Positions 18,963 to 29,172 of a DNA stretch of 50,231 nucleotides are shown here, piece by piece. The stretch comes from Cyanobium sp. PLM2.Bin73 (GTDB lineage: Bacteria > Cyanobacteriota > Cyanobacteriia > PCC-6307 > Cyanobiaceae). How positions within the stretch are numbered: the first letter of the stretch is position 1; each line of letters begins with the position of its first letter. The position numbers and the translations under genes were made by a program. The DNA lies in contig REEV01000084.1 of NCBI GenBank assembly GCA_007694915.1, positions 1-50,231 on the forward strand, given 5' to 3'. The notes beneath the pieces were generated by a model. That model was given only the letters and a program-made list of their open reading frames with translations, was not told the DNA's origin and made no database searches.

Positions 18963-19411
18963 TGGGCGGCTGCGGCGGGATCGAGGGCGAGAGGCTGGGG
19001 ATTCTGGGCGGCGTGGGGATGCTCGCTGCCCTTGTACACCTTCAGCTTGCGGAACAGTTGGCGTCCCAGGGCGTTGTGGGGGAGCATGCCCTTGATGGCC
19101 TTCTCCACGATGCGCTCGGGAATCCGGGCCTGCAGGTGGGCGAAGGTTTCGGTCTTCATGCCCCCGGGACGGCCGGAGTGGCGCCGGTAGAGCTTCTGGG
19201 TGGGCTTGTTGCCGCTCACCCGGATCCGCTCAGCGTTGATGACGACGACGAAGTCACCGGTGTCGAGATGGGGGGTGAAGCAGGGCTTGGTCTTGCCGCG
19301 CAGCACCGAGGCCACTTCGCTGGCCAGACGGCCGAGAGTCTGATCCGCGGCGTCCACCAGATACCACTGGCGGTCGATCGAATCGGTGGGGGGAAGGGGA
19401 GTTTTGTTCAT
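18959..19411 (-). CDS. rplM: 50S ribosomal protein L13
   Basis: 150 residues from ATG 19411 ([20 protein letters not shown]). Contains [15 protein letters not shown], the [16 protein letters not shown] block and the [12 protein letters not shown] signature. The frame extends upstream to 19456, without conservation. An early assembly protein of the large subunit. The C-terminal [16 protein letters not shown] is a variable tail. Upstream is truA (49-bp gap). Confidence 0.98.
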   Translation of the reverse strand: MNKTPLPPTDSIDRQWYLVDAADQTLGRLASEVASVLRGKTKPCFTPHLDTGDFVVVINAERIRVSGNKPTQKLYRRHSGRPGGMKTETFAHLQARIPERIVEKAIKGMLPHNALGRQLFRKLKVYKGSEHPHAAQNPQPLALDPAAAAQ

Positions 19412-19459
19412 AGCGCCTGGTCGGGCACCGGCAGGCCGTAGGGGGCTGAGCTGCATGGC

Positions 19460-20350
19460 TCACAGTGGCTTCAACCTACCGCCTGGCCCGATCGGGCCTG
19501 CGGTTCGCTGGTTGGGGCTGCAGGGCGGCGGATCGCAGAGATCCAGCCGATACCGCGGCTGGCAATCGTACCAGGCGGCCTCTGGAAACACCGCCTGGGG
19601 ATAGCCCACGCGCAGCAGGCACAGCCCGTGGGGTGGAGCGGCCTCCTTCACCGCCGCCCGCTGGCCCTGGCGCCAGCGCTGTTCAAAGGCGGCCGGGGCC
19701 AGCTGGCCCTCCCCCAGGGCCACCAGCTGCCCCATCAGCAGTCGCACCATGCCGTAGAGGAAGCCGCTGGCCTGCAACTCCACGGTGATCAGATCCCCCT
19801 GGCGCTCCACCTGGGCATCCTGCAGGCAGGTGCGGCTGTGACGCCGGCGGCTGCCGGAGCGCTGGAAGGCCGCAAAGTCGTGCTCGCCCAGCATCGGTGT
19901 CAGCGCTGCGGCCATGGCGGCAGCGTCGATGGTCACCCGATAGCGGTGCCAGCTCCAGGGTGCCAGAAACAGATTGGGCCGCGCTCCGTTGTAGATCGTG
20001 TAGCGGTAGCGCCGGTAGCAGGCCGAGAAGCAGGCATGCCACTGGGGCGGCACCCAGGCGGCGGCGCGCACGCGCAGCGTCTGGGGCAGCCGGCCGTTGA
20101 GGGCCTTGGGCCAGCGCTGGGCCGGGATCGGTCCGGCGCAATCGAAGTGCACCACCTGGGCGGCCGCGTGAACCCCCGTATCGGTGCGTCCCGCGGCCAT
20201 GCAGCGCCCCGGGCCCAGGGGATCGAGGCTGGCCAGCGCGGTTTCCAGCGTGGCCTGCACGCTGTGGGCATTCTGCTGGCGCTGCCAGCCATGGAAGGCG
20301 CTGCCGTCGTACTGCAGGCAGAGCGCAATGCGGCGCAGGGGACGGTTCAG
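19460..20350 (-). CDS. truA: tRNA pseudouridine(38-40) synthase TruA, non-standard start
   Basis: Converts U38-U40 of the tRNA anticodon arm to pseudouridine. The catalytic Asp is in [30 protein letters not shown] and [18 protein letters not shown] are further family blocks. The first ATG/GTG/TTG in frame is a GTG at 20260, but it would remove the conserved N-terminus [20 protein letters not shown], encoded just upstream. Between the in-frame stop at about 20455 and 20260 there is no ATG, GTG or TTG. The best start is the CTG at 20350, overlapping the rplQ stop as CTGA; CTG 20338 or ATT 20329-area are alternatives. This would be translational coupling to rplQ. The last ~35 residues (Pro/Gly-rich) are a variable tail. 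Confidence 0.85.
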   Translation of the reverse strand: MNRPLRRIALCLQYDGSAFHGWQRQQNAHSVQATLETALASLDPLGPGRCMAAGRTDTGVHAAAQVVHFDCAGPIPAQRWPKALNGRLPQTLRVRAAAWVPPQWHACFSACYRRYRYTIYNGARPNLFLAPWSWHRYRVTIDAAAMAAALTPMLGEHDFAAFQRSGSRRRHSRTCLQDAQVERQGDLITVELQASGFLYGMVRLLMGQLVALGEGQLAPAAFEQRWRQGQRAAVKEAAPPHGLCLLRVGYPQAVFPEAAWYDCQPRYRLDLCDPPPCSPNQRTAGPIGPGGRLKPL

Positions 20351-20697
20351 ACCAGTTCGATGATCGCCATCTCGGCGTTGTCGCCACGGCGCGGCACGGT
20401 GCGCAGGATGCGGGTGTAGCCACCGCTGCGGTCGCCGTAGCGCTCCTGGGCCTTGTCAAACAGGGCGTGCACGAGCTGCTTGTCGTAGATGTAGCCGATG
20501 GCGCGGCGGCGAGCGGCGAGGCTGCCGTCCTTGGCCAGGGTGATCATGCGCTCGGCCTCATCCCGCAGGGCCTTGGCACGGGCCTTGGTGGTGCTCACCC
20601 GCCCTTCGCGGATGAGCTGGGTGGTGAGGCCGCGCAGCATGGCCTTGCGTTGGTCGGCGGGACGTCCCAGCTGGGGGACTCGGCATTGGTGTCGCAT
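20347..20697 (-). CDS. rplQ: 50S ribosomal protein L17
   Basis: 116 residues: [38 protein letters not shown], then [21 protein letters not shown] near the end. It lines the polypeptide exit region of the large subunit. Lies 35 bp after rpoA; its stop overlaps the proposed truA start. Confidence 0.98.
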   Translation of the reverse strand: MRHQCRVPQLGRPADQRKAMLRGLTTQLIREGRVSTTKARAKALRDEAERMITLAKDGSLAARRRAIGYIYDKQLVHALFDKAQERYGDRSGGYTRILRTVPRRGDNAEMAIIELV

Positions 20698-20732
20698 GGT
20701 GCTTGGGTCGGGAGGGGGTCGAAGGCCGCCGA

Positions 20733-21671
20733 TCAGGCGCTGGTGCGGCTCTGGGGCAGGGTGATGCCGATGCGCTCAAGCGCTTCGATCACCTCATCGG
20801 CCGACTTGGAGCCGAAGTTCTTGATCTCCAGCAGATCTTCGTAGCTGAAGCCCATCAGGTCACTCACCGAGTTCACCTGGGCGCGCTTGAGGCAGTTGTA
20901 GGCGCGCACCGAAAGGTTGAGTTCTTCCAGGGGAATCTGGGCCTCGGCGGAAGGCTCCGGTTCCTGGCCGGGCTCCTCCTCGACGGTGAGGCTCGCCAGG
21001 GGCTGGAACAGGGCGATCAGCTGGTTGGCCGCCTGGGCCATGGCGTCATCGGGGCTGAGGCTGCCGTCGGTTTCGATCTCCAGCCGCAGCCGCTCGCGGG
21101 CGGAGCCGCCCTCACCCACCGCGGTTTCGTCCACCGTGTAGTTCACCCGCTGGACGGGTTTGAAGACGGCATCGATCTGGAGCAGATCGATCGCGCTGGT
21201 GTCTTCGCTGTGGCGGTCGACGGGCCGGTAGCCCACACCGCGCTCCACATGCACCTCCAGTTCCAGGCTGTGGCCATCGGCCACGGTGGCGATCAGGCGG
21301 GTGGGATCGATCACCTGCACCTGGGAGGAGAACTGCAGATCGGCAGCGGTGACGGTGGCCGGGCCTGCGGCCACCAGACGGCCGATCTCAAGCTCGCGGC
21401 TGCGGCTGTTGACGGCGATCTGCTTGCAGTTCAGGAGGATGTCGAGCACATCCTCGCGCACACCTGGGATGGTGGCGTACTCGTGGTTGACGCCGGCGAT
21501 GCGCACTGCGGTGATGGCACTGCCCTCGAGGGCGCCGATCAGCACCCGACGCAGGGCGTTGCCAAGGGTGGTGGCCTGCCCGCGGTCGAGCGGGCCGATC
21601 AGGAACACCCCAGTCTGCGAGCGGTCGTCGTCGACCTGATGCTCAATCCGGTCAATTTGGTAGTGCAGCAC
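20733..21671 (-). CDS. rpoA: DNA-directed RNA polymerase subunit alpha
   Basis: 312 residues, GTG start. The N-terminal domain (~1-230) for dimerisation and assembly shows [20 protein letters not shown] and LLGAL-type blocks. The C-terminal domain (~240-305), which binds UP elements and activators, shows [19 protein letters not shown] and [17 protein letters not shown] short acidic linker ([15 protein letters not shown]) joins them. Sits in the standard rpsM-rpsK-rpoA-rplQ order. Confidence 0.98.
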   Translation of the reverse strand: MLHYQIDRIEHQVDDDRSQTGVFLIGPLDRGQATTLGNALRRVLIGALEGSAITAVRIAGVNHEYATIPGVREDVLDILLNCKQIAVNSRSRELEIGRLVAAGPATVTAADLQFSSQVQVIDPTRLIATVADGHSLELEVHVERGVGYRPVDRHSEDTSAIDLLQIDAVFKPVQRVNYTVDETAVGEGGSARERLRLEIETDGSLSPDDAMAQAANQLIALFQPLASLTVEEEPGQEPEPSAEAQIPLEELNLSVRAYNCLKRAQVNSVSDLMGFSYEDLLEIKNFGSKSADEVIEALERIGITLPQSRTSA

Positions 21672-21728
21672 GGCTGAAGGCTCGGAGGGTTGGAGGTCGT
21701 CCCGGGTAGGGGCAGGGGGCGGCTCGGA

Positions 21729-22121
21729 TCAGACGCGACGACGCTTGGCGCGGCGGCAGCCGTTGTGGGGCAGCGGCGTGACGTCGCGGATCAGGGTGAT
21801 TTCCAGGCCGGCCACCTGCAGGGCACGAATGGCGGTTTCCCGGCCGGAACCGGGACCACGCACCAGCACCTCGATCTGGCGCATGCCCTGGTCGAGGGCT
21901 CGCCGTGCCGCAGCTTCGGCGGCTGTCTGGGCGGCGAAGGGGGTGCCCTTGCGGGCTCCCTTGAAACCACTGGCGCCGGCTGAGCTCCAGGCGATCACTT
22001 CACCGGCCGTGTCGGTGATCGACACGATCGTGTTGTTGAAGGTGCTCTGGATGTGGGCCACGCCGTTGGGAACGTTGCGCTTGGCCTTCTTGGGACCGGA
22101 CTTCTGGGGAGGCTTGGCCAT
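21729..22121 (-). CDS. rpsK: 30S ribosomal protein S11
   Basis: 130 residues: basic N-terminus [47 protein letters not shown] in the middle (read in parts), and the C-terminal [18 protein letters not shown] tail. Contacts the mRNA exit region of the platform. Preceded by an unusually long 199-bp gap to rpsM containing a strong hairpin. Confidence 0.98.
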   Translation of the reverse strand: MAKPPQKSGPKKAKRNVPNGVAHIQSTFNNTIVSITDTAGEVIAWSSAGASGFKGARKGTPFAAQTAAEAAARRALDQGMRQIEVLVRGPGSGRETAIRALQVAGLEITLIRDVTPLPHNGCRRAKRRRV

Positions 22122-22289
22122 GGGAGGGAGCCTGCTTGTGCAGGGAGGTGATCAGGTGGAACAGGGGCTCTGGTGACGGCGCGGTGGTGCCCACTGGCGT
22201 TCCGGGTTGAGGCCAGCTGAAGTGACCCAACGGGGAGGACAGTGGGCGGGCTGGAGGCCCCTGTATCGGGGAGGCCGGCAGAGCCCAGG

Positions 22290-22314
22290 GCTGGCCCCGG
22301 CGAGCGGGGCCAGC
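22290..22314 (-). promoter_or_regulatory. GC-rich hairpin in the rpsM-rpsK intergenic gap
   Basis: GCTGGCCCCG (22290-22299) and CGGGGCCAGC (22305-22314) are exact reverse complements, giving a 10-bp perfect stem with a 5-nt loop. It starts six bases after the rpsM stop on the transcribed strand and is not followed by a T run. It may be an mRNA processing, stability or attenuation element; no factor is implied by the sequence. Confidence 0.6.
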
Positions 22315-22320
22315 GGGGGC

Positions 22321-22686
22321 CTACTTCTTCTTGCCCGCTACGGTCTTGCGGGCGCCGCGGCGGGTGCGGGCGTTGGTGCGGGTGCGCTGGCCGCGCACCG
22401 GCAGCCCGAGGCGGTGACGACGGCCGCGCAGGCAGCCGATGTCCTGCAGCCGTTTGAGGGCCATGCCCTCCTGGCGGCGCAGGTCGCCCTCAAGGGTGAA
22501 GCTGTCGGCGGCACCGCGCAGCTTCTGGACGTCGGCATCGCTGAGGTCCTTCACCCGCGTGTCGGGATTCACGCCGGCTTTGGCGAGAATTTTCTGGGCG
22601 CGGGTCAGACCGACCCCGTACACATAGGTGAGGGCAATCTCAACCCGCTTGTCGCGGGGGATATCGACGCCGGCAATCCGAGCCAC
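22321..22686 (-). CDS. rpsM: 30S ribosomal protein S13
   Basis: 121 residues from the GTG at 22686, giving the standard start [16 protein letters not shown]; a TTG two codons upstream (22692) is also in frame. Contains [41 protein letters not shown] and the basic tail KTVAGKKK. S13 contacts the P-site tRNA and bridge B1. Follows rpmJ by about 79 bp. Confidence 0.97.
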   Translation of the reverse strand: MARIAGVDIPRDKRVEIALTYVYGVGLTRAQKILAKAGVNPDTRVKDLSDADVQKLRGAADSFTLEGDLRRQEGMALKRLQDIGCLRGRRHRLGLPVRGQRTRTNARTRRGARKTVAGKKK

Positions 22687-22765
22687 GGGCAAACAAATGA
22701 AGGGCAGAAAACGCTCACCACGGAGGTGGGCAGGGGTGGCCGCTGGCGGCCGTGGACCTGGGCAC

Positions 22766-22879
22766 TCAGCCCTGGCGCTGCTTGTGCTTGGGATTGGTGC
22801 AGATCACCATCACCCGGCCGTGGCGACGGATCACCCGGCACTTCTCGCACATCTTCTTGACTGAGGCACGCACCTTCAT
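22766..22879 (-). CDS. rpmJ: 50S ribosomal protein L36
   Basis: 37 residues, [20 protein letters not shown]... with the zinc-binding set C-x2-C-x12-C-x4-H complete ([13 protein letters not shown]). The frame runs on upstream to 22963, but L36 starts at MKVRAS. Located between adk and rpsM as usual. Confidence 0.98.
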   Translation of the reverse strand: MKVRASVKKMCEKCRVIRRHGRVMVICTNPKHKQRQG

Positions 22880-22959
22880 GGCGGTGTGCTCTCCGAATTT
22901 GCAAACCGCCAACCTATCACAGCGGTCAACCCTTACAGCCCAGCCCCGGAGGGGTTGGC

Positions 22960-23514
22960 TCACCCCAGCAGGGCGGTGATGCGCTCGCCGATCTGCTCCA
23001 CGCTGCCCTCCGCCTCCACCGGCTGGAGCAGGTCCCGCTCCCGGTAGTAGCGAATCAGGGGCGCGGTCTGCTCGCGGTAGACCTCCAGCCGGTGGCGGAT
23101 CACCGCTTCGTTGTCGTCGGCGCGGCCACGGCTCAGCAGCCGCTGGATCAGCACGGCGTCGTCGAGCTCCAGCAGCACCACCAGCTCGATCGGCTGGCCC
23201 AGTTCCGCGAGCAGCGACGCCAGGGCCTCGGCCTGGGCCAGGTTGCGCGGGAACCCATCCAGCAGCCAGCCGTCCCCGGCGCTCTGGCCTTCCAGCCGCT
23301 GGCGCACGATGGCGAGCACCAGCGCATCGCTCACCAGCTCGCCGCGGGCCATCACCGCCTCGGCCTCCTGGCCCAGGGCGCTGCCAACGGCTACTTCGGC
23401 GCGCAGCAGATCCCCGGTGGAGAGGTGCAGCAGGCCCTGGGTGCTGGCCAGACGCTCGGCCTGGGTGCCCTTGCCGGCCCCGGGGGGGCCGAGGAACAGG
23501 AGTCGGTTCTTCAT
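22960..23514 (-). CDS. adk: Adenylate kinase
   Basis: 184 residues, the short form without the zinc/LID insertion. Catalyses ATP + AMP = 2 ADP. The P-loop is [11 protein letters not shown] near the N-terminus; [10 protein letters not shown] and [13 protein letters not shown] are the AMP-site motifs. [16 protein letters not shown] is the LID-region arginine motif. Placed 64 bp after secY, as in most bacterial spc operons. Confidence 0.97.
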   Translation of the reverse strand: MKNRLLFLGPPGAGKGTQAERLASTQGLLHLSTGDLLRAEVAVGSALGQEAEAVMARGELVSDALVLAIVRQRLEGQSAGDGWLLDGFPRNLAQAEALASLLAELGQPIELVVLLELDDAVLIQRLLSRGRADDNEAVIRHRLEVYREQTAPLIRYYRERDLLQPVEAEGSVEQIGERITALLG

Positions 23515-23578
23515 CGTGGGTGATGCCGGAAACAGGCGGTGGGTGGAGGGGGCAGTGTGGGGCGCTGACCTTGCCGGA

Positions 23579-24898
23579 TCACTGGCGCACCATGCCCTCG
23601 TAGCGCTGGGAGATCACGTAGGTCTGCACCTGCTTGGCCGTGTCGATGGCCACACCCACCAGGATCAGCAGGGAGGTGGCTCCCAGGCCCTGGAAGGTGC
23701 GGACCTGGGTGGCGCCCTCCACGGCGGAGGGAATGATCGCCACGGCGCCCAGGAACAGGCCGCCCAGCAGGGTGAGCCGGTTCTGGACGCCACTGAGGTA
23801 GGTGGCGGTGGCTGATCCGGGCCGCACCCCGGGGATCGCCACCCCGCCCCGCTTGAGGTTGCTGGCGATGTCCACGGGGTTGACCGTGAGCGAGGCGTAG
23901 AAGAAGGAAAACCCGCAGATCAGGCCAAAGAACAGCAGGGCGTAGAGCCAGGGGGTGCTGCTGGCGGGGTTGAGGTAGCCGGCCAGCTGGATCAGCCAGG
24001 GAGCACCGGTGAGGTTGGCGATGGTTAGCGGCAGAAACACAACAGCCGAAGCGAAGATGATCGGCATCACCCCGCCGGCGTTGAGCTTCAGGGGCAGGTA
24101 GCTCTGGCGCGCGGCCAGGACCCCGGACCCGCCCACCTGGCGCTTGGCGCTCACGATCGGGATGCGGCGGTTGCCCTCCTGCACGAAGATGATGCCCACG
24201 ATCGTCACCAGGAACACCAGCACCAGCACCACGATGCCGCCCACGGTGGCGCGGTCACCGCTCTGGGCCAGCTCGATGGTGGACCCCAGGGCCCTGGGCA
24301 GGGTGGCCACGATGTTCACGAAGATCACCAGTGAGGCCCCCTGGCCGATGCCCCGTTCGGTGATCACCTCGCTGATCCACATCACCACCATCGAACCGGT
24401 GACCAGGGCCAGGGCGGTTTGGATCACAAACACCGGCTCCGACAACCCCTGGGTGGCGTACTGGCGCAGAATCAGGGCGAACACGATGCTCTGCAGGATC
24501 CCCCAGCCCAGGGCCACGTAGCGCGTGATCTGGGCGATCTTGCGGCGGCCGGCCTCGCCCTCGTTCTTCTGAAGCTCCTCCAGCTGAGGGATGGCCGCCG
24601 TGAGCAGCTGGATGATGATCGAGGCGTTGATGAACGGCAGGATCCCCAGGGCGAACACGCCCAGGGTCGACAGACCGCCGCCGGTGAAGATGTCGAGAAA
24701 GCCGATCAGCTGGCCGCCGCGGGCCAGGAACTCCTGAAAGGCCACCCGGTCGATGCCGGGCACGGGAATGTAGATGCCCAGACGCACCACCAGCAGCAGG
24801 CCGAGGGTCGTGAGCACCCGGTCGCGCAGTCCCTTGGACTGGATCAGCTGGCCGAGGATTTCGGCGGCACTGGGATTGCGACCCCGACTGACAAGCAT
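23579..24898 (-). CDS. secY: Protein translocase subunit SecY
   Basis: 439 residues from ATG 24898 (MLVSRGRNPSAAEILGQL); the frame extends to 24952 with Pro-rich residues that are not conserved. The channel subunit of the Sec translocon in plasma and thylakoid membranes, with ten predicted helices (for example LGLLLVVRLGIYIPVPG, GVMPIIFASAVVFLPL). ERGIGQGASLVIFVNIVA and ASLTVNPVDIASNLKRGG are family signatures. Between rplO and adk. Confidence 0.98.
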   Translation of the reverse strand: MLVSRGRNPSAAEILGQLIQSKGLRDRVLTTLGLLLVVRLGIYIPVPGIDRVAFQEFLARGGQLIGFLDIFTGGGLSTLGVFALGILPFINASIIIQLLTAAIPQLEELQKNEGEAGRRKIAQITRYVALGWGILQSIVFALILRQYATQGLSEPVFVIQTALALVTGSMVVMWISEVITERGIGQGASLVIFVNIVATLPRALGSTIELAQSGDRATVGGIVVLVLVFLVTIVGIIFVQEGNRRIPIVSAKRQVGGSGVLAARQSYLPLKLNAGGVMPIIFASAVVFLPLTIANLTGAPWLIQLAGYLNPASSTPWLYALLFFGLICGFSFFYASLTVNPVDIASNLKRGGVAIPGVRPGSATATYLSGVQNRLTLLGGLFLGAVAIIPSAVEGATQVRTFQGLGATSLLILVGVAIDTAKQVQTYVISQRYEGMVRQ

Positions 24899-25031
24899 GG
24901 TGACAGGGGCGAGGGAGAAGGGGCGTGGGGGCGTGGGCTGGCCAGGTGGCAAAAAGCCGCCCGCCGGATACCCGGTCGGACGGCTCAGACCCTAGGGCGT
25001 CAGGCGTTGAGGCCCGGCTGGGAGGGCACGC

Positions 25032-25481
25032 TCAGACCAGTTCGCAGCTGCCGCCGGCGGCCTCGATCTTGCTGCGGGCGCTGGCTGTGAAACCAGCGGC
25101 CTGCACCGTGAGCTTCACGCTCAGTTCGCCGTCGCCCAGGATCTTGAGGGGATGCTTGGGGCTGGTGACGATGCCGGCCTCGACCAGCGATTCCAGGGAC
25201 ACGGTGCTGCCGGCCTTGCAGTCGGCCAGCTTGCCCACGTTGAGCACGGTGAAGTGCTTGGGATTCACCAGCTCGAAGTGCTTGAGCTTGGGGATGCGGC
25301 GGTAGAGGGGCATCTGGCCGCCCTCGAAGCCGGGGCGGGTGGGCCGGCCGGAGCGGGACTTCTGACCTCGCATGCCGAAACCACAGCTGGCACCCTGGCC
25401 GGCGGCGATGCCGCGGCCCTTGCGCAGCTTGCGCCGTCGGGCTCCGGGTTTGGTGGTCAGAGACTGAAGAGTGGTGCTCAT
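25032..25481 (-). CDS. rplO: 50S ribosomal protein L15
   Basis: 149 residues: Gly/Arg-rich N-terminal extension ([35 protein letters not shown]) and a globular C-terminal half ending [16 protein letters not shown]. Large subunit assembly protein. The preceding gene is rpsE directly; rpmD (L30), which sits between them in many bacteria, is absent. Confidence 0.98.
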   Translation of the reverse strand: MSTTLQSLTTKPGARRRKLRKGRGIAAGQGASCGFGMRGQKSRSGRPTRPGFEGGQMPLYRRIPKLKHFELVNPKHFTVLNVGKLADCKAGSTVSLESLVEAGIVTSPKHPLKILGDGELSVKLTVQAAGFTASARSKIEAAGGSCELV

Positions 25482-25490
25482 GGCGAGGGC

Positions 25491-26135
25491 TCAGGAATAG
25501 ATCTGCTCGAGGGAGATGCCACGTTCCTGGGCGGTCTCCTTGTGGGTGCGCAAAAGGCCCAGGGCGTCGATGGCGGCGCGGGCGTTGTTGAGGGGGGTCT
25601 TGGAGCCCAGACGCTTGGCCAGCACGTTCTTGATGCCGGCCAGCTCGAGCACCGTGCGGATCGAACCGCCGGCGATCACCCCGGTGCCCGGTGCGGCGGG
25701 GCGGATCAGCACGCTGGCGGCACCGTCGCGGCCATTGCTGAGGGTGGGGATGGAGCTGTGGCGGGTGAGGGGCACCTTCACGAGGTGCTTCTTGCCATCG
25801 GCCACACCCTTGCGCACGGCGCCGATCACATCGCCGGCCTTGCCGACCCCGACGCCCACCTGGCCCTTTTCGTTGCCCACGACAACGATGGCCCGGAAGC
25901 TCATCTTCTTGCCGCCTTTCACCGTCTTGGAGACGCGGCGGATCTGCACCACCCGCTCCTGCCACTCGGAATCGCGCTCCTGGCCCCGGCGGCCATCGCG
26001 GCCGCGGCCGCCCCGGCGGTCGCCGCCCCGGCCTTCGCTGCGTCCGCGCCGTTCCTGCTGGCCAGCGGCTGCTGCGGGCACATCGGCTGCCGCCGGCACG
26101 TTGCTGGTCTGAACTTGGTCGTTGGTTTCGGTCAT
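25491..26135 (-). CDS. rpsE: 30S ribosomal protein S5 with Arg-Gly-rich N-terminal extension
   Basis: 214 residues, against about 165 in E. coli. Residues ~1-57 are an added segment: Ala/Pro-rich, then [18 protein letters not shown]-type Arg/Gly repeats. The S5 core follows ([52 protein letters not shown]-like block). S5 shapes the mRNA entry site and decoding fidelity. N-terminal extensions of S5 occur in other picocyanobacteria, as I recall. Confidence 0.97.
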   Translation of the reverse strand: MTETNDQVQTSNVPAAADVPAAAAGQQERRGRSEGRGGDRRGGRGRDGRRGQERDSEWQERVVQIRRVSKTVKGGKKMSFRAIVVVGNEKGQVGVGVGKAGDVIGAVRKGVADGKKHLVKVPLTRHSSIPTLSNGRDGAASVLIRPAAPGTGVIAGGSIRTVLELAGIKNVLAKRLGSKTPLNNARAAIDALGLLRTHKETAQERGISLEQIYS

Positions 26136-26149
26136 GGTGAGAGCAGGGA

Positions 26150-26515
26150 TCAGAACTGAAGGCCCGCTTCCCGGGCGGCATCAGCCAGGGCCTTGACCCG
26201 GCCGTGGTACAGGTTGCCGCCGCGATCGAAGACCACCTGGGAGATGCCCTTGGCGAGGGCGCGCTGGGCCACCAGCTGGCCCACCGCCAGCGACGCATCG
26301 CAGCCGCCGGAAGCCTTGAGGCTGGAGCGCAGCTCCTTGTCGACGGTGGAGGCCGAGCAGAGGGTGCTCTGGGCGTCGTCGTCGATTACCTGGGCGTAGA
26401 TGTGATTGTTGGAGCGGAAGACGGCCAGACGGGGACGCTCGGCGGTGCCGCCCAGATGGCGACGCAGCCGGCGGTGGCGTTTCTGGGTCTGCTGTTTGCG
26501 GGAAAGGGAAGACAT
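26150..26515 (-). CDS. rplR: 50S ribosomal protein L18
   Basis: 121 residues, basic N-terminus [20 protein letters not shown], then [20 protein letters not shown] and [20 protein letters not shown]. Binds 5S rRNA with L5. Between rplF and rpsE. Confidence 0.98.
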   Translation of the reverse strand: MSSLSRKQQTQKRHRRLRRHLGGTAERPRLAVFRSNNHIYAQVIDDDAQSTLCSASTVDKELRSSLKASGGCDASLAVGQLVAQRALAKGISQVVFDRGGNLYHGRVKALADAAREAGLQF

Positions 26516-26547
26516 GGAAATACGGAGTAGAAGCGCTCAGGCAGACC

Positions 26548-27087
26548 TCATTTCTTGCCGGTCTTACCGGCCTTGCGCAGGATCCGCTCGCCCTCGTACT
26601 TGATGCCCTTGCCCTTGTAGGGCTCGGGCGGGCGGATGGCGCGCACCTTGGCAGCCTCGTTGCCTACCAGTTCCTTGTTGGCACCGGACACCACCACGGT
26701 GGTGTTGCCTTCCACCGCGAAGCTGATGCCCTCGGGGGGAATGAGCTCCACCGGGTGGCTGTAGCCGGCGCTCACCACCAGCTTCTTCCCCTGCACGGCG
26801 GCCCGGTAGCCCACGCCGGTGATCTCGAGCTTGCGGCTGAAGCCTTGGCTGACTCCTTCCACCATGTTGGCCACCAGGGTGCGGCAGAGGCCGTGGCGCT
26901 CGCGGCAGCGGCGGCTGGTGCCGGCCGGCCCCACCACCAGGGTGGTGCCCTCCTGGTTGATGGTCACCCCCTCGGGCAGGGTGAGCCTGAGTTCCCCTTT
27001 GGGGCCCTTGACGGTGACGTCGAGGCCCTGGAGGCTGACGCTCACCTTGTCGGGAACGGGGATGGGTGCTTTACCGATACGTGACAT
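26548..27087 (-). CDS. rplF: 50S ribosomal protein L6
   Basis: 179 residues: [20 protein letters not shown], duplicated L6 domains, C-terminal signature [16 protein letters not shown]. Located near the factor-binding site. The segment [21 protein letters not shown] matches the family except for Arg/Cys-rich variation. Confidence 0.98.
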   Translation of the reverse strand: MSRIGKAPIPVPDKVSVSLQGLDVTVKGPKGELRLTLPEGVTINQEGTTLVVGPAGTSRRCRERHGLCRTLVANMVEGVSQGFSRKLEITGVGYRAAVQGKKLVVSAGYSHPVELIPPEGISFAVEGNTTVVVSGANKELVGNEAAKVRAIRPPEPYKGKGIKYEGERILRKAGKTGKK

Positions 27088-27102
27088 GACAAGTTCTCCT
27101 GA

Positions 27103-27504
27103 TCAGTAGACGTAGCACAGCACTTCGCCGCCCACGCGCTGCTTGCGGGCGTCGCGGTCGCTCATCACTCCCTTGGAGGTGGAGATGATCGCCACGCCGA
27201 GGCCGCCGAGCACCTTCGGCAGCTGGCGGGTGTTCTTGTAGATGCGCAGGCCGGGCTTGCTCACCCGTTGCACGGAGCGGATCGTGGGCTGGCGATGCTT
27301 GCCGCTGTATTTCAGCTCCAGCACCAGCTTGCGGCTGATGCCCTCGCCTTCCTCGCTGATGCCGGAGATGAAGCCCTCCTGTTGAAGCACATCGGCGATG
27401 CTGCGCAGCAGCCGGGAGGCGGGGATGCTGGTGGTTTCGTGCCGCTTCTCACTCGCATTGCGGATGCGGGTGAGCATGTCGGAAATGGGGTCGTGATTGG
27501 CCAT
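27103..27504 (-). CDS. rpsH: 30S ribosomal protein S8
   Basis: 133 residues: [20 protein letters not shown] start and the C-terminal [22 protein letters not shown] signature (read in parts). Binds 16S rRNA helix 21. Between rplE and rplF; rpsN (S14), often found between L5 and S8, is absent here. Confidence 0.98.
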   Translation of the reverse strand: MANHDPISDMLTRIRNASEKRHETTSIPASRLLRSIADVLQQEGFISGISEEGEGISRKLVLELKYSGKHRQPTIRSVQRVSKPGLRIYKNTRQLPKVLGGLGVAIISTSKGVMSDRDARKQRVGGEVLCYVY

Positions 27505-27524
27505 GGATCAGGTCCGAAGAGGGC

Positions 27525-28064
27525 TCAGTTGCTGCGGAACGGCATTCCCATCTCGCGGAGGAGGGCCCGGCCCTCTTCGTCGTTACGGGCGGTGGTCACG
27601 ATCGTGACATCCATGCCACGGATCGCATCGATCTTGTCGAAGGAGATTTCAGGGAAGATGATCTGCTCCCGGATTCCCAGGGTGTAGTTGCCGCGTCCAT
27701 CGAAGCTCTTGGGGCTCACACCGCGGAAGTCGCGGATGCGGGGCAGAGCGAGGTTGATCAGGCGCTCCAGGAAGGCGTACATGCGCTCACCGCGCAGGGT
27801 GACGGCCACCCCGATCGGCATGCCCTGGCGGATCTTGAAACCGGCGATCGCTTTCTTGGCCCGGGTCACCACCACCTTCTGACCGGTGATGGTGGCGAGT
27901 TCGGTGATCGAAGCCTCGAGGGCCTTGGCGTTCTGCGCCGCTTCACCGAGACCCCGGTTGACGGTGACTTTCACCACCTTGGGGACCTCGTGGACGTTGG
28001 AGAGATTCAGATCCTTGAGGAGTTTGGGCTGAATCGTCTCCCGGTAGCGCTGTTTCAGGGACAT
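27525..28064 (-). CDS. rplE: 50S ribosomal protein L5
   Basis: 179 residues: [40 protein letters not shown] and [18 protein letters not shown]. Binds 5S rRNA and contacts the P-site tRNA. Follows rplX after a 102-bp gap, longer than most in this cluster. Confidence 0.98.
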   Translation of the reverse strand: MSLKQRYRETIQPKLLKDLNLSNVHEVPKVVKVTVNRGLGEAAQNAKALEASITELATITGQKVVVTRAKKAIAGFKIRQGMPIGVAVTLRGERMYAFLERLINLALPRIRDFRGVSPKSFDGRGNYTLGIREQIIFPEISFDKIDAIRGMDVTIVTTARNDEEGRALLREMGMPFRSN

Positions 28065-28166
28065 GACGGGGGAAGGGGGGTGCGCTTCTGGTCGGGGTCA
28101 GAAGGCGGACGGAACTCGGGGACAGGAGCGATGCGGGTGGAGGCTGGGGAGACGGCCGGGGGGGCA

Positions 28167-28523
28167 TCAATCCAGCAGTTCTCCGGTCTTCTTGAGACGG
28201 CGCTTCTTGTTGCCGTCCTTGTCGACCACGATCTCCACTCGGCTGACCACCTGTTTGGTGGTGGAGTACAGCATCACGTTGGAGGCATGCAGGGAGGCCT
28301 CTTCGGTGACGATGCGACCGGTTTCGCCCTCCTGGGTGGGCTTGACGTGGCGCGTGCGCAGGTTGATCCCCTGCACCACCACGCGGTTGTCGTAGGGAAG
28401 GGTGCGCAGCACCTCACCGGTCTTGCCCTTGTCCTTGCCGGCGATCACCTGCACGGTGTCGCCTTTCTTGATGCGCAGCTTGGTGCGCACGGCGGTTTTG
28501 GCCTTGGGGGTTGCGGTTGCCAT
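28167..28523 (-). CDS. rplX: 50S ribosomal protein L24
   Basis: 118 residues with the KOW motif near the N-terminus ([20 protein letters not shown]) and [20 protein letters not shown]. Assembly initiator of the large subunit. One base separates it from rplN. Confidence 0.98.
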   Translation of the reverse strand: MATATPKAKTAVRTKLRIKKGDTVQVIAGKDKGKTGEVLRTLPYDNRVVVQGINLRTRHVKPTQEGETGRIVTEEASLHASNVMLYSTTKQVVSRVEIVVDKDGNKKRRLKKTGELLD

Positions 28524-28524
28524 C

Positions 28525-28890
28525 TCAGATCACCTCCGGGGCGAGGGACACGATCTTGGTGAAGTTGCGCTCCCGCAATTCCCGGGCCACCGGCCCGAAC
28601 ACGCGGGTGCCCTTGGGGTTGTTCTCGGTGCCGAGAATCACGGCCGCGTTGTCGTCGAAGCGGATGGCGTTGCCGGTTTCGCGGCGCAGGGTGGCGCGGG
28701 TGCGCACCACCACGGCCTTCACCACATCGGACTTCTTGACGCCCATGTTGGGCATCGCGTCCTTGACGGCGGCGACGATCACGTCGCCCACGTGGGCATA
28801 GCGTCGGTTGCTGCCCAGCACACGGATGCACTGGATGCGCTTGGCGCCGCTGTTGTCAGCGACGTTGAGGAAGGTTTCCTGTTGAATCAT
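28525..28890 (-). CDS. rplN: 50S ribosomal protein L14
   Basis: 121 residues from ATG 28890 ([20 protein letters not shown]), preceded by a good GGAGGA ribosome binding site. The frame extends upstream to 28998 into rpsQ and is not conserved. [21 protein letters not shown] and the C-terminal [20 protein letters not shown] are the family blocks (in parts). Confidence 0.98.
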   Translation of the reverse strand: MIQQETFLNVADNSGAKRIQCIRVLGSNRRYAHVGDVIVAAVKDAMPNMGVKKSDVVKAVVVRTRATLRRETGNAIRFDDNAAVILGTENNPKGTRVFGPVARELRERNFTKIVSLAPEVI

Positions 28891-28903
28891 GGTGGGGTCC
28901 TCC

Positions 28904-29155
28904 TCAGATGACGGGGGTGCTGATGAGCACCTCGGCCACGGTCCAGCGTTTGGTGCGGCTGAGGGGGCGGGTTTCGGTGATGCGAACCCGATCGCCAACC
29001 TTGCAGCCGTTGGTCTCGTCGTGCGCCTTGTAGCGCTTGGTGCGGCTCACCGTCTTCTTGTAGATGGGATGGGGGAAGCGGTTCTCCACCGCGACCACCA
29101 CCGTCTTGTCCATCTTGTCGCTGACGACGGTGCCGACCCGTTCCTTGGTTGCCAT
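28904..29155 (-). CDS. rpsQ: 30S ribosomal protein S17
   Basis: 83 residues: [20 protein letters not shown], then [19 protein letters not shown] and the [18 protein letters not shown] signature. Primary 16S rRNA binder. Confidence 0.98.
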   Translation of the reverse strand: MATKERVGTVVSDKMDKTVVVAVENRFPHPIYKKTVSRTKRYKAHDETNGCKVGDRVRITETRPLSRTKRWTVAEVLISTPVI

Positions 29156-29172
29156 GGGACTAATGGGGGGAA

